From the NCBI RefSeq assembly GCF_014645735.1, contig NZ_BMMH01000011.1, forward strand, positions 46,922 through 110,921: a DNA stretch of 64,000 nt. Reading direction: 5' to 3'. The notes below the pieces were generated by a model. That model had not been told where the DNA came from, searched no databases, and saw only the letters and a program-made list of their open reading frames with translations. Positions 24,160 to 34,200 of the stretch are shown piece by piece (position 1 is the stretch's first letter; every line of letters begins with the position of its first letter). The position numbers were made by a program, and so were the translations under genes. Origin of the DNA: Nocardia jinanensis. Its GTDB lineage: Bacteria; Actinomycetota; Actinomycetes; Mycobacteriales; Mycobacteriaceae.

Positions 24160-26703
24160 TCAGAACCAGGTGGTGGGCCGGATGTAATTGGCCAGATCGA
24201 CCAGTGCGTATCGGTGGCGGCGGCCGGGAGCCAGGCGCGCGAGTGTGCGCAGCCCGGACTCGGTGCCGTCGCGTAACGCGTGCTCGGTGAACGCGACTCC
24301 CATGATCGGCGGCCTGGGCCGCCGCGGGGTATTACCGGCCTGCAGCCAGGCCAGCGCGCTGCCCAGCACCATGACTCGCAGCTGTACGGCCCGGCGCTCG
24401 TCCGGAGGTAACGCTTCCACGCGTGCTGCCGCTTCGCGCAGCAGGTCTTCCGGCAGTTCGGCCACGGGTGCGCTGGTGAGCAGCAGAAGTACCACGGTCA
24501 TCTTGGCGGTGGTGAAATAGCGGGAGGAGCCGGGTACCTCGTCCAGCGCGGTGACGGCCTCGCGGTGGCGGCCCGCGGCGGTGAGCAGCCGGGCCGAGCC
24601 GAACGCCGCACTCACCAAACCGTGATCGGTGCGCCAGGTGACGGCGTAGAAATTCTCGGCGTAATCACGCCAGGCCCGGGTCTCGTCCGGTTCCCAGTGC
24701 TGGAGCACGAGTTCTGCGGTGGCGGCCAGGGCCAGCTTCGGCGCCAATTCACCCGGTAGTACTCGGAGCACGGCGTCGAACGCGGAATAGGCTTTCTCGT
24801 AGTCCTTCTCGCGTAATCCCGCGATACCGGTGTACCAGTCGATACGCCAATCCCGCCGCCCCGGCTGCGGTATCGCGTCGAGCAATTCGGTGGCGTCGGT
24901 GACGCGGTCCAGGTCCAGCAGGATCCGTGCCTCGGCCAGGCGCAGTTCGCGTTCCAGATTCTCCGGTGCCGCGGCGGGATCCTCGGCGAGTTGCTCACGT
25001 GCCTCGTGCAGCGCGGCCAGCGCCTGGTCCGGATCCGATTGCAGGGTGTCGGTCAGCCGGGCGGCGGCCGGATCGGTGCGCGGTAGCAGCGGGATCGGCA
25101 GGGCGGCGGCGATATCGGCGGCCGAGAGCAGGGTGCCGCGGGCGATACCGTCGGCGTAGGCGTCGGTCTGGCCGATCAGTTCCTGGGCGCCGAACGCGCT
25201 GCGCTGTTTGCCGAAAACCATGGATCGGTGCGGCCGCTCCACGCCTGTATCGAGCGCCAGGATCTCCCGCAGCACTCCGGACAACTGGTCGGCCATGGCG
25301 CCGGCCGAGGGGAACCTGCGGTCCGGATCGGAATCGGTGGCGCACAGCAGCAGCCGGTGGAACGATTCGTAGCGGGTCAGGATCGGTTCGTCCTCGGGTG
25401 TGGGCAAACCGTCTCGGTAGGCGCCGTGCTCGGTGGGCATGTTCAGGGTGAGTACGGCGAGCGTGCGGCCGACCGTGTAGATATCGGAGGCGATCGTAGG
25501 ACCGGTCCGGGCGATCTCGGGCGCCTGGAAACCACGGGTACCGTACAGGTTCCCGTAGGCCTCCACCGGCGCCACCGCCCCCAGATCGAGCAGTTTGACC
25601 TGATCCTCGGTGACCATGATGTTGTCGGGCTTGAGGTCGTTGTAGGTGAGCCCGGTCGCGTGCAGATAGTCCAGTGCGGGCAGCACTTCCAGGATGTAGG
25701 CGATGGCCTGGGCCACCGGGATCCGTTCGGGGCGTTGGTGGTCGTCGAGCATGCTGCGCAGGGACCGGCCGCCCACGTACTCCATCACGATGAACCCGAT
25801 CGGTTCCCCGCCGGGCGGCAGGTGCTCGACGAAATTGTGGATCTTCACGATGCCGGGATGGGCGACCTCGGCCAGGAATTCCCGCTCCGCCACGGCGACG
25901 GCCTGCGCCTCGATATCGTCCGCGTGCAGCAGCCCCTTGAGCACCACCCAGCGGTCGCTGACATTGCGGTCGACGGCCAGATAGATCCAGCCCAGCCCGC
26001 CGTGCGCGAGACAACCCTGGACCTCGTACTGTCCGGCCACCATGTCTCCGGGGCTCAGCGTCGGACGGAAATCGTAGGCGGCATCGCAATTCGGGCAGAT
26101 ACCGCGCGTGCCGGCCGGACCGCGCGCACTCGCCCGGCCCACCGGTTTACCGCAGCGCCAGCAGAACCGTTTGCCTTCCGCGACGACCGGGTCGGCCAGC
26201 ACCGCGGCGACCGGGTCGGCCGCTTCGACGGGCGGGATCTCGACCAGGCCCGCGACGAGGGTGCGCACCGTGGGCCGGGAACGGACGGTGCGGGAACTCC
26301 GGCCGGTACGCAGCTGGGAACCACTGCCGCGCCCCGAACTCTCGGTGGCTCCCGAGCCGGTTCCGGTATCGGCGAAGGGCGCGGCCGCCGCGGTACCCGG
26401 ATACGCGGCGGTACCCGCGATCGCACCGGTGACCGGGGATGCTGTGGTTCCTGCCACCGCGGCGGTTGCCGGGGACGCGGTGGTTGCCGGGGACACGGCC
26501 GTTTCGGTGACTGCGGCGGTTACGGGACCCGCGTTGTGCCCGGGAGTGTCCTGTTCGCCGCGGGCGCGACCGGCGCCGAGTTGGGTGGCCGCACTCGGCC
26601 GACCGTCCGGCTGCCGGCTCCGGGTGGCATCGACCGCACGAGTCTGCGGCGGCTCCGGAGTATCACCGGAGCCGGACCGGGTGTCCGACTCGTCCGTCGC
26701 CAA
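24160..26703 (-). CDS. pknG: Serine/threonine protein kinase G
   Basis: Soluble eukaryotic-type kinase controlling glutamate metabolism through GarA phosphorylation in mycobacteria. Order: a low-complexity N-terminus of about 150 residues, a rubredoxin-like domain with CWRCGKPVG and CPNCDAAYDF, a kinase domain, and a C-terminal TPR domain. Kinase elements are CLAHGGLGWIYLA, VVLKGL (ATP lysine), YNDLKPDNIM (catalytic Asp) and LLDLGA in place of DFG. The kinase-to-end part matches M. tuberculosis PknG, but at 847 residues it exceeds PknG (750) because of an expanded Ala/Thr/Val linker. Start: TTG at 26703, five bases after the glnH stop; this choice is uncertain. Confidence 0.9.
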   Translation of the reverse strand: MATDESDTRSGSGDTPEPPQTRAVDATRSRQPDGRPSAATQLGAGRARGEQDTPGHNAGPVTAAVTETAVSPATTASPATAAVAGTTASPVTGAIAGTAAYPGTAAAAPFADTGTGSGATESSGRGSGSQLRTGRSSRTVRSRPTVRTLVAGLVEIPPVEAADPVAAVLADPVVAEGKRFCWRCGKPVGRASARGPAGTRGICPNCDAAYDFRPTLSPGDMVAGQYEVQGCLAHGGLGWIYLAVDRNVSDRWVVLKGLLHADDIEAQAVAVAEREFLAEVAHPGIVKIHNFVEHLPPGGEPIGFIVMEYVGGRSLRSMLDDHQRPERIPVAQAIAYILEVLPALDYLHATGLTYNDLKPDNIMVTEDQVKLLDLGAVAPVEAYGNLYGTRGFQAPEIARTGPTIASDIYTVGRTLAVLTLNMPTEHGAYRDGLPTPEDEPILTRYESFHRLLLCATDSDPDRRFPSAGAMADQLSGVLREILALDTGVERPHRSMVFGKQRSAFGAQELIGQTDAYADGIARGTLLSAADIAAALPIPLLPRTDPAAARLTDTLQSDPDQALAALHEAREQLAEDPAAAPENLERELRLAEARILLDLDRVTDATELLDAIPQPGRRDWRIDWYTGIAGLREKDYEKAYSAFDAVLRVLPGELAPKLALAATAELVLQHWEPDETRAWRDYAENFYAVTWRTDHGLVSAAFGSARLLTAAGRHREAVTALDEVPGSSRYFTTAKMTVVLLLLTSAPVAELPEDLLREAAARVEALPPDERRAVQLRVMVLGSALAWLQAGNTPRRPRPPIMGVAFTEHALRDGTESGLRTLARLAPGRRHRYALVDLANYIRPTTWF
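26390..26550 (-). repeat. Degenerate Ala/Thr/Val-coding repeats in pknG
   Basis: Imperfect tandem units of roughly 30-36 bases coding patterns such as ATAAVAGTTASPVTG and AIAGTAAYPGT. Units including GGTTGCCGGGGACGCGG recur. They make the low-complexity linker before the rubredoxin domain and account for much of the extra length over mycobacterial PknG. Confidence 0.5.
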
Positions 26704-26708
26704 GGCGA

Positions 26709-27734
26709 TCAGTCCCGATAGACCGGCGGCGGAGGTCCGGGGGAGGGGCCGAGGGCCGACAGCCACGTGTTGTAGAGGCGATTCCAGGTACCGTCCGCGC
26801 GGATGCGATCGAGTGTGCCGTTGACGAAACGCACCAGATCCTCGTCCCCCTTGGGGATGCCGATCCCGTACGGTTCCTCGCTGATACTCGGGCCCACCAG
26901 TTCGGTGTAGGGGTCCTGTTCCTGGAGACCGGCCAGGATCGCGTCGTCGGTGCTCACCGCGTCCACCTGCCGCTGCTGCAGCACCACCAGACAATCCGCC
27001 CAGGTGGGCACGGTGAGAATGGACGCATCGGGCTGGATCTGGCTGATATGTTCCAGCGAGGTGGTGCTGCGGATCGTGCACACCCGTTTGTTCGCCAGAT
27101 CCTTCAAACTGTTGATGCCGGAGTTCTGCATCGCCAGCACCCGCTGATGGGCCTTCAGGTACGTGGTGGAGAAGGCGACCCGCTCCAGTCGCGCACAGGT
27201 GATGGTCATGGTTTTGACGACCATATCCACCCGGTGCTCGATCAGCGCCGCCTCGCGCTCTTCCGAACTCAGACTGCGGTACTCGATCTTCTCGGGGTCG
27301 CCGAACAGGTCCCGGGCCACTTCGCGGGCGATATCGGCGTCGAAACCGACGATCACACCGCTCTCCGGGTCCCGGAAACTGAACAGGTTGCTACCGGTGT
27401 CCAAGCCGACCACCAGTCGGCCGCGGGCTCGGATACGGTCCAGCACCGGACCCGTCGCGCCAGGACCGGTGGGGCGCAGACCGGCGGTCGGGTCGCCGCA
27501 GTTGGTGGGATCGTCGGGCAGCGGTAGCGGGCCGTCGGCCTCCATCGCCGTCGCCTGTGCGGGTAGCGGCGGTTCGGCGTAGTCGCTGTGCGGTATCTCG
27601 CTGTGTGGGCCCGGGCCGGTCGCGCAGCCGGCGAGAAGCAGCGCGGTGCACACCACCCCGAACTGCAGCGGCCACGATCGTCGTGACGGCCGTCGACGGG
27701 CCGCCGGTCGGACCGGGTTTCGCGCAAACCTCAT
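26709..27734 (-). CDS. glnH: Glutamate/aspartate-binding lipoprotein
   Basis: Periplasmic-type substrate-binding protein of family 3, anchored as a lipoprotein. The N-terminal signal ends in a lipobox ALLLAGC near residue 35. The binding domain shows GRLVVGLDTGSNLFSFRDPE near residue 110, GFDADIAREVARDLFG, and IRSTTSLEHISQIQPD. In mycobacteria GlnH senses extracellular Asp/Glu and acts with Rv0412c and PknG to control GarA. The same three genes are packed here, with an ATGA overlap to the upstream membrane gene, so the pathway is likely conserved. 341 residues. Confidence 0.9.
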   Translation of the reverse strand: MRFARNPVRPAARRRPSRRSWPLQFGVVCTALLLAGCATGPGPHSEIPHSDYAEPPLPAQATAMEADGPLPLPDDPTNCGDPTAGLRPTGPGATGPVLDRIRARGRLVVGLDTGSNLFSFRDPESGVIVGFDADIAREVARDLFGDPEKIEYRSLSSEEREAALIEHRVDMVVKTMTITCARLERVAFSTTYLKAHQRVLAMQNSGINSLKDLANKRVCTIRSTTSLEHISQIQPDASILTVPTWADCLVVLQQRQVDAVSTDDAILAGLQEQDPYTELVGPSISEEPYGIGIPKGDEDLVRFVNGTLDRIRADGTWNRLYNTWLSALGPSPGPPPPVYRD

Positions 27735-29095
27735 CGATACTCCCGCAGTCTTGGCCAGATGCCGAAGGCGATATACGCCGCGGCGGCGATACCGAGGATC
27801 AACGCACCTGGTGCCAGATAGTCGAGTACCCGGGCACTGTGGAAAATATTGCTACGCAGTGTCTCCCGGGTCTCGGTAATACCGTTGCCCAGCGCTTTGT
27901 CCAGGGATTCCACATGGGCGGTCGCGTTCTCGGCGCCCGGCGCGGTGGCGATCGTGGCCGCGCGGGTGAATTCACCGCGGTTGAGTGCCTCGTTCATCCG
28001 CTGATGCGCGGCCAGCCAGTGCAGCAGGGCGGCGCGCGCGTCGACGGTGGCCCGGTCTGTATGGCCGGCGAGCAATTCGTTGAGCCGGGTGATGTTGGCG
28101 TCGAACGCGTGATCGTAGTCGCCGGTGGTGTCGCGGCGCACCAGTTTCAGGGTTTCCGCCGAACGTGCCTGCTGCGCGAGGATGCGGCTCTCGGTGAGCC
28201 GGGCGGCGGGCACAGTACCGTCCGCGCGGCCGCTGGACATCGCCACCGACGAAACCGATCCGGCGATCACGGTCCACAGCATGAGGATCAGTAGCGCACC
28301 CGAGGCCAGCAGCAGGCCCGGATTGAAGGTCCGGCGCCAGTGCCGGGCCAGCAGCCGTTGTCCCCAGACGAGTGCGATCACGGCGACCGCGAGCAGGCAT
28401 ATGGCGAACCACGGCGGCCGTACGTGCCGGTCCTGGGCGCTGTCGACCGCGGCCGCGCGCCGCACATACAACTGTTCCGCCGCCGGAAGCAGCACCGTCT
28501 GCATCTGCGACGACGCCTCGCTCAGGTACGCCGCGCCGACCGGATGGCCTTCGCGGTTGTTCGCCCGCGCGGTCTCCACCAGTCCCGAGTACACGGGCAG
28601 TCCCGAGCCGATTCCCATTCGCTGCCCGGTGTCCTGGGCGTCGTCCCCGGACAGCGTGACCAGATCGGCGCCCGCTTCTCCCAGCGCCTGACTGTAGCGG
28701 TCGCGCACCTGCTCGGGTTCCAGGCCGCCGGAGATGAACGCCGTGGCCGCGGCGGCGTCGGCGACCGAGAGCGAGGTGTAGAGCCGATGTGCCGCGTTCG
28801 CATCGGGTTCGGTGTGGGCGAGCAGGATGTCGAGATCGCGCTGGCGGTCGTGCACAGCGCCCGCGGTGATCGCTCCCGACCCCACGCACAGCACGACCAG
28901 CAGCAGCCCCACCCCGAGCAGCCGGCCGGGGGAGGACTGCGCGAACAGGCGTATCCGTGCCGGATTCAACCACTTCCAGGCCCGCGTGATCCGGGGGCGG
29001 ACGTGGCCCGCTCGCCCGCGGTCGGGCGCCGGTTCCGGGTGGGCCGGGTCGGGTTCGGTTACCACCCGATCCACCGCCAACCGCGTCATGTCCAC
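27731..29095 (-). CDS. Rv0412c-like four-helix membrane protein of the PknG pathway
   Basis: A 454-residue membrane protein with helices near residues 60-80 (LLGVGLLLVVLCVGSG), 225-245, 262-282 and a C-terminal helix near 430. A mostly helical extracytoplasmic domain with DANAAHRLYTSLSVADAAAA lies between the first two. In M. tuberculosis the equivalent gene lies between glnH and mutT3 and is proposed to relay amino-acid signals from GlnH to PknG. Start: ATG at 29095; an ATG two codons later is equally possible. The downstream gene overlaps by four bases. Confidence 0.82.
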   Translation of the reverse strand: MDMTRLAVDRVVTEPDPAHPEPAPDRGRAGHVRPRITRAWKWLNPARIRLFAQSSPGRLLGVGLLLVVLCVGSGAITAGAVHDRQRDLDILLAHTEPDANAAHRLYTSLSVADAAAATAFISGGLEPEQVRDRYSQALGEAGADLVTLSGDDAQDTGQRMGIGSGLPVYSGLVETARANNREGHPVGAAYLSEASSQMQTVLLPAAEQLYVRRAAAVDSAQDRHVRPPWFAICLLAVAVIALVWGQRLLARHWRRTFNPGLLLASGALLILMLWTVIAGSVSSVAMSSGRADGTVPAARLTESRILAQQARSAETLKLVRRDTTGDYDHAFDANITRLNELLAGHTDRATVDARAALLHWLAAHQRMNEALNRGEFTRAATIATAPGAENATAHVESLDKALGNGITETRETLRSNIFHSARVLDYLAPGALILGIAAAAYIAFGIWPRLREYR

Positions 29096-29274
29096 CCTCC
29101 AACTCTGGGCGCCGTGTGTGCTGTATCGCTTCGCCGGTGCCGCGCGAGATCGCTCACACCGCTGCTATGAGCGTATTCGGTATTCTCCACGCGCGCGCCC
29201 CGACCTCCACAACGCCTCACCCACTCGGTGCGGTGGGGCAGGATGGAGGCAACGGTCGACGAGGGCGGTGCGAG

Positions 29275-30030
29275 ATGCGTGGTGACGGTGACGGGTGGTC
29301 CATAAGCCCGGGTGGTGTGCGGCACTGGGGCCTGTTCGGCGCGGCCGGGTTGCTGCTGCGCGCCCCGCTCGGGACCGGCGGTTCGGCGGTGCTGTTGCAG
29401 CATCGCGCCTTGTGGAGCCACCAGGGCGGCACCTGGGCGCTGCCCGGCGGCGCCCGTGACAGCGACGAGAGCGCGGTGCACGCGGCGGTCCGGGAAGCCG
29501 ACGAGGAGGCCGGGATCAAGGCCGCCGATATCCGGGTGCGCGCCGAACGGATCACCGCCGCCGCCCCGAGTGGCTGGACCTACACCACCGTGATCGCCGA
29601 TGCCGGTAAACCGCTGCCGATATTCCCGAATATGGAGAGTGTGGAGCTGGCCTGGGTTCCGGAGGCCGAGGTGGATCAACGTCGGCTGCACGCCGGATTC
29701 GCCGATGCCTGGCCCGGGTTACGGGCCACGTTCGCCCGGATGGACCCGGGTGAGTGCACGGCGGCCGAAGCGGCGGAACTGGCCGCGACCCTGCCCCGCA
29801 CGGTCGACCTGGGTGCGGAGTTCGTCTGGTTGCACGCCGAACCGGGCGGGCCGGGTGAGCGCGCGGTTCTGCTGAACCCCCCGTACCCGCCGGAGAATCC
29901 GGAACCCAGCGGATCCCCGAATCCGGTGGGCGAGGCGGGCGATCCGGGAGCGGGGCTCGGCGGGGTCGTCCCCGAGGATGCCCGGATACTGGGAATTCCG
30001 CGCAGCGCGGTGCTGGGTTCCGCGGGCTGA
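29275..30030 (+). CDS. mutT3: Nudix hydrolase MutT3-like
   Basis: A 251-residue Nudix hydrolase. The Nudix box GGARDSDESAVHAAVREADEEAG fits GX5EX7REUXEEXGU across residues 59-82, followed by SGWTYTTVIAD and a C-terminal FVWLHAEPGGPGERAVLLNPPY tail. Mycobacterial MutT3 (217 residues) removes oxidised deoxyguanosine nucleotides. The last 45 residues here are Pro/Gly-rich and additional. It is divergent from the Rv0412c-like gene, as in M. tuberculosis. It ends two bases before the next start, so it probably forms an operon with the RibD-like pair. Confidence 0.85.
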   Translation: MRGDGDGWSISPGGVRHWGLFGAAGLLLRAPLGTGGSAVLLQHRALWSHQGGTWALPGGARDSDESAVHAAVREADEEAGIKAADIRVRAERITAAAPSGWTYTTVIADAGKPLPIFPNMESVELAWVPEAEVDQRRLHAGFADAWPGLRATFARMDPGECTAAEAAELAATLPRTVDLGAEFVWLHAEPGGPGERAVLLNPPYPPENPEPSGSPNPVGEAGDPGAGLGGVVPEDARILGIPRSAVLGSAG

Positions 30031-30031
30031 G

Positions 30032-30748
30032 ATGGAAATCGTCACCGAGGAAGGCGCTCGCCCGGAACGGCCGTATGTGCTGCTCTCGGTAGCGGTGAGC
30101 GTCGACGGCTACATAGACGATACGGAGCCCGAACGCCTGCTCCTGTCCAACGAAGCCGATTTCGACCGCGTGGACGGTGTCCGGGCCTGGTCGGACGCGA
30201 TCCTCGTCGGAGCCGAGACCGTGCGGCGCGACGATCCCCGGCTGATCGTGCGGGACGAGTCGCGTCGCGCGCAACGGGTCGCCGCGGGTCGTACGGAGTT
30301 CCCGCGGAAGGTCACGGTGACCGCGAGCGGTGACCTGGATCCGGAGGCGCGTTTCTGGCGTTACGGCACCGCCGAACACGCACCGCTCGTGTACACCACC
30401 GAGGCCGGCGCGCGACGGTTGCGCGACCGTCTCGCCGAACCGGCCGAGATCGTCGTGCTCGGCCCGGACCTCGAATTCGGGCCGCTGCTGGACGATCTCG
30501 GCGCCCGGGGCGTCGGGCGGCTCATGGTGGAAGGGGGTGGCCGGATCCATACCGCCTTCCTGGCCGGTGGATTGGCCGACGAGTTACAGCTCGCCATCGG
30601 TCCCACCCTCGTCGGAGACCCCGCCGCACCACGTTTTCTGCATCCCGCCCGTTTTCCGGGCGGCTCGACCCATCGGATGCGGCTGGTCGATATCGACCGG
30701 CTCGGTGATGTGGCAGTGTTGCGGTATCGACCCCAGGAGGCCCGGTGA
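30032..30748 (+). CDS. RibD C-terminal-type reductase
   Basis: A 238-residue protein of the RibD C-terminal/dihydrofolate-reductase-like fold: YVLLSVAVSVDGYIDD near residue 14, the NADPH-binding AILVGAETVRRDDPRL near residue 57, and LMVEGGGRIHTAFLAGGLADEL near residue 172. Such enzymes reduce the ribosyl chain of riboflavin intermediates or related pyrimidines. The partner deaminase domain is encoded separately by the next gene, overlapping by four bases (GTGA). It begins two bases after the mutT3 stop. Confidence 0.83.
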   Translation: MEIVTEEGARPERPYVLLSVAVSVDGYIDDTEPERLLLSNEADFDRVDGVRAWSDAILVGAETVRRDDPRLIVRDESRRAQRVAAGRTEFPRKVTVTASGDLDPEARFWRYGTAEHAPLVYTTEAGARRLRDRLAEPAEIVVLGPDLEFGPLLDDLGARGVGRLMVEGGGRIHTAFLAGGLADELQLAIGPTLVGDPAAPRFLHPARFPGGSTHRMRLVDIDRLGDVAVLRYRPQEAR

Positions 30749-31200
30749 CCGAACCCGACCACCACTACTGGATGAACCGGGCGATCGATCTCTCCCGGCA
30801 GAGTCCGCGGGCCCCCGGTGCGTTTTCGGTGGGCGCGGTGATCGTCGCCGACGGTGCCGAGATCTCCACCGGCTACTCCCGGGAATCCGATCCGAAGGTG
30901 CACGCCGAGGAGTCCGCGCTGGACAAACTGGATCCGCGGGATCCACGGTTGCGCCGCGCCACCCTCTACAGCACCCTGGAGCCCTGTTCGGAGCGGGCGA
31001 CCAAGACGCGGCCGCCGTGTACCGACCGTGTGCTCGGCGCCGGTATCCCGGTCGTGGTGATCGCCTGGCGGGAGCCGTCCACCTTCGTCGAGAACTGTGT
31101 GGGAGTCGAGAAGTTGCGGGAACGCGGGGTGCGGGTACTGGAACTCCCCGATCTGGCCGATGCCGCGATGGCCGTGAACCGTCATCTCGATCTGTCCTGA
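30745..31200 (+). CDS. RibD N-terminal-type cytidine/deoxycytidylate deaminase
   Basis: A 151-residue zinc deaminase. The metal and catalytic motif is KVHAEESAL (His-Ala-Glu), and the cysteine motif is LEPCSERATKTRPPC with a longer-than-usual insert between the cysteines. It ends NRHLDLS. The domain matches the N-terminal half of RibD. Together with the preceding gene it reconstitutes a two-domain RibD in reversed order as separate chains. Start GTG within the upstream stop (GTGA). It is convergent with dnaE, with eight bases between. Confidence 0.83.
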   Translation: MTEPDHHYWMNRAIDLSRQSPRAPGAFSVGAVIVADGAEISTGYSRESDPKVHAEESALDKLDPRDPRLRRATLYSTLEPCSERATKTRPPCTDRVLGAGIPVVVIAWREPSTFVENCVGVEKLRERGVRVLELPDLADAAMAVNRHLDLS

Positions 31201-31208
31201 GCGATTCG

Positions 31209-34200
31209 TCACCGCAGGCAGGAGGGCCCGAACAGGGCTTTCAGCTCACCCATCAGCGCGGGCGAGGTGGTGACCCGGAAGCGCGGGTCCAGGGCGAGCA
31301 GCCGAGGGCCACGGGCACCGATCAGATCGATCCGGAGATCGGTGGGGCCGGGATGGCGCTGCAGGGTTTCGCGCAGGGCACGCACCGTACGCGGTGTGCA
31401 GGCCGCTACGGGCAAGGTGAGGGTGTGTGGCCGGCCGGACGTCGCACCGGTGAGGTCCGGGGTACTCACCTGATCGCCCAGCAGCGACTGTCGTCCGTCG
31501 CGGACACTGACCGTAGCGGTGACCACCACGACGGCGTCCTCGGTGAGATACCCGGTAGCCGTCGCGTAGGCGGCGGGGAAGAAGAGGATCTCGGTACCGG
31601 CCTCCAGATCCTCCAGGCGCACCACCGCCCAGGACTCGCCCTTGCGGGTGACCCGCCGGTCCACGGCGGCGATGATCCCGGCGAGCCGTATCCGGCGACC
31701 GTGTGGAACCCGGCCGTCGTGCAGGGCGGCGATCGGGGTATCGCCGGCGGCGCCCAGCGCGGTCGCGATCTCGTCGAGCGGATGCCCGGACACGTAGAGC
31801 CCGAGCATCTCCCGTTCGTAACCCAGCCGTTCGCGGGCCTCCCATTCCTCGTCGGGCACGGGCAGATCGAAAACAGATCCGTCGACATCCGGGTCGGCGG
31901 TGGCGCCGGAGAACAGATCGAACTGTCCCCGCGCGGCGGCCTTCTTGGTCACCGCCACCGCATCGATCGCCTCGGAGTGGATCGAGAACAGACCTTTGCG
32001 GGGATGGCCGAGCGATTCGAAAGCACCCGCTTTGATCAGTGATTCGATCACCTTCTTGCTGCACGCCACGGTGTCGGCCTTGGCCAGATAATCGGAGAAC
32101 GCGGTGAAATCACCAGCCGACTCGCGCGCCCGGATCACCGCCCGCACCACCGGTTCCCCGACATTGCGGACGGCGCCCAGACCGAATCGGATATCGGGCC
32201 CGACACTGCTGAATGTGGCCGCCGACTGGTTCACATCGGGTGGTAGGACCCGGATACCGCGTTTCCGGCAATCGGCGAGATAGATCGCCGATTTGTCCTT
32301 GTCGTCGCCGACCGAGGTGAGCAGGGCGGCCATGAACTCGGCCGGATAATTGGCCTTCAGGTAGGCCGTCCAGTACATCACCAGGCTGTAACCGGCGGCA
32401 TGGGATTTGTTGTACGCGTAACCGGCGAAGGGGAGTACCGCCTCCCACAGCGCGGTCACGGCTTCGTCGCGGTAGCCGTTGCCGCGCATACCGTCCCGGA
32501 AGTTCTCGAATTCCATGGCCAGTACTTCCGGTTTCTTCTTACCCATCGCGCGGCGCAGCAGATCGGCCTGCCCCAGGGAGTATCCGGCGACTTGCTGGGC
32601 GATCTGCATGATCTGCTCCTGATAGACGATCAGCGCATAGGTTTCGGCGAGGATCTCGCGCAGCGGTTCGTCGAGTTCGGGATGGATCGGCGTCACCGCC
32701 TCCCGCCCGTTCTTGCGATCGGCGTAGGCCCAGTGCGCCCCCACTCCCATCGGCCCGGGCCGGTACAGCGCGTTGGAGGCCACCAGATCGTTGAACTCGG
32801 TGGGCGTCATTCGCAGCAACAACTCACGCATCCCGGCCGAATCCATCTGGAAGACCCCGAGATTGTCGCCGCGCGCCAGCATGGCGTAGGTGGGTTCGTC
32901 GCCGAGACCCAGGGTGTCCAGGTCGATCTCGATACCACGGTTGCCGCGGATATTGTCCAGGCAGTCGCCGATCACGGTGAGCGTGCGCAGCCCCAGGAAA
33001 TCCATTTTCAGCAGGCCCACGGCCTCACACGACGGATAGTCCCAGCCGGTGATGATCGCCCCGTCCTGCGGGCGTTTCCACAGCGGCACGATATCGAGCA
33101 GCGGTTCGCTGGACAAAATCACCGCGCAGGCGTGCACTCCGGCGCCGCGGACCATTCCCTCGAGCCCGACCGCGGTGTCGTAGATCCGGCGCATATCGGG
33201 ATCGGTCTCGATGAGCGCCCGGACCTCCGCTGCCTCACCGTAGCGTTCGTGTGCGGTATCGGTGATCCCGGACACCGGAATATCCTTGGCGGCCACCGCG
33301 GGCGGTAGCGCCTTGGTGATCCGGTCGGCGAGCGCGAACCCGGGCTGACCGAACTGGACGCGGGCCGCGTCCTTGATCGCCGCCTTGGTCTTGATGGTGC
33401 CGAAGGTGATCACCTGGGCCACCTTGTCCGCGCCCCAGCGATCGGTGGCGTAGCGGATCATCTCGCCGCGGCGGCGGTCGTCGAAGTCGATATCGATATC
33501 GGGGGCCGACGGGCGTTCGGGGTTGAGGAATCGTTCGAACAGCAGACCGTGCTCGATAGGGTCGATATTGGTGATCGCCAGCGCGTAGGCCACCAGCGAC
33601 CCGGCCGCCGAACCGCGTCCGGGACCGACCCGGATACCCACCTTGCGCGCATACGCCACCAGATCGCCGACCACCAGGAAATAGGCGGGAAAGCCCTTGT
33701 CGCGGATGATGTCCAGCTCGAATTCGGCGCGGTGCAGGTACTCGGTGGGAACGCCGTCCGGGAAACGCCAGCGCAGGCCCGCGTCCACCTCGCGGCGCAG
33801 CCAGCTGTCCTCGGAATGCCCCTCCGGAACCGGGAACACCGGCATCCGGTCCCGGAACTTCCAGATCTCGTCGTACGGTTCGATCCGCTCGGCGACAACG
33901 AGCGTGGTATCGCAGGCCCCGGGCACCTCGTCGTCCCATAGCGCCCGCATCTCCGCCGGGGACCTGAGGTAGAAACCGTCGCCGTCGAACCGGAACCGTG
34001 TCGGATCCGAGAGCGTTCTACCGGTCTGTACACACAACATCGCCTCGTGCGCCGCCGCCTGCTGCCGCAGCACATAGTGACAGTCGTTGGTGGCCAACGG
34101 CGTCAACCCGACCTTCTCGCCGACCGCGAGCAGATCCTCGCGGACCCGGCGTTCGATCGTCAGGCCGTGATCCATCACCTCGAGGAAGAAGTTCTCCGGG

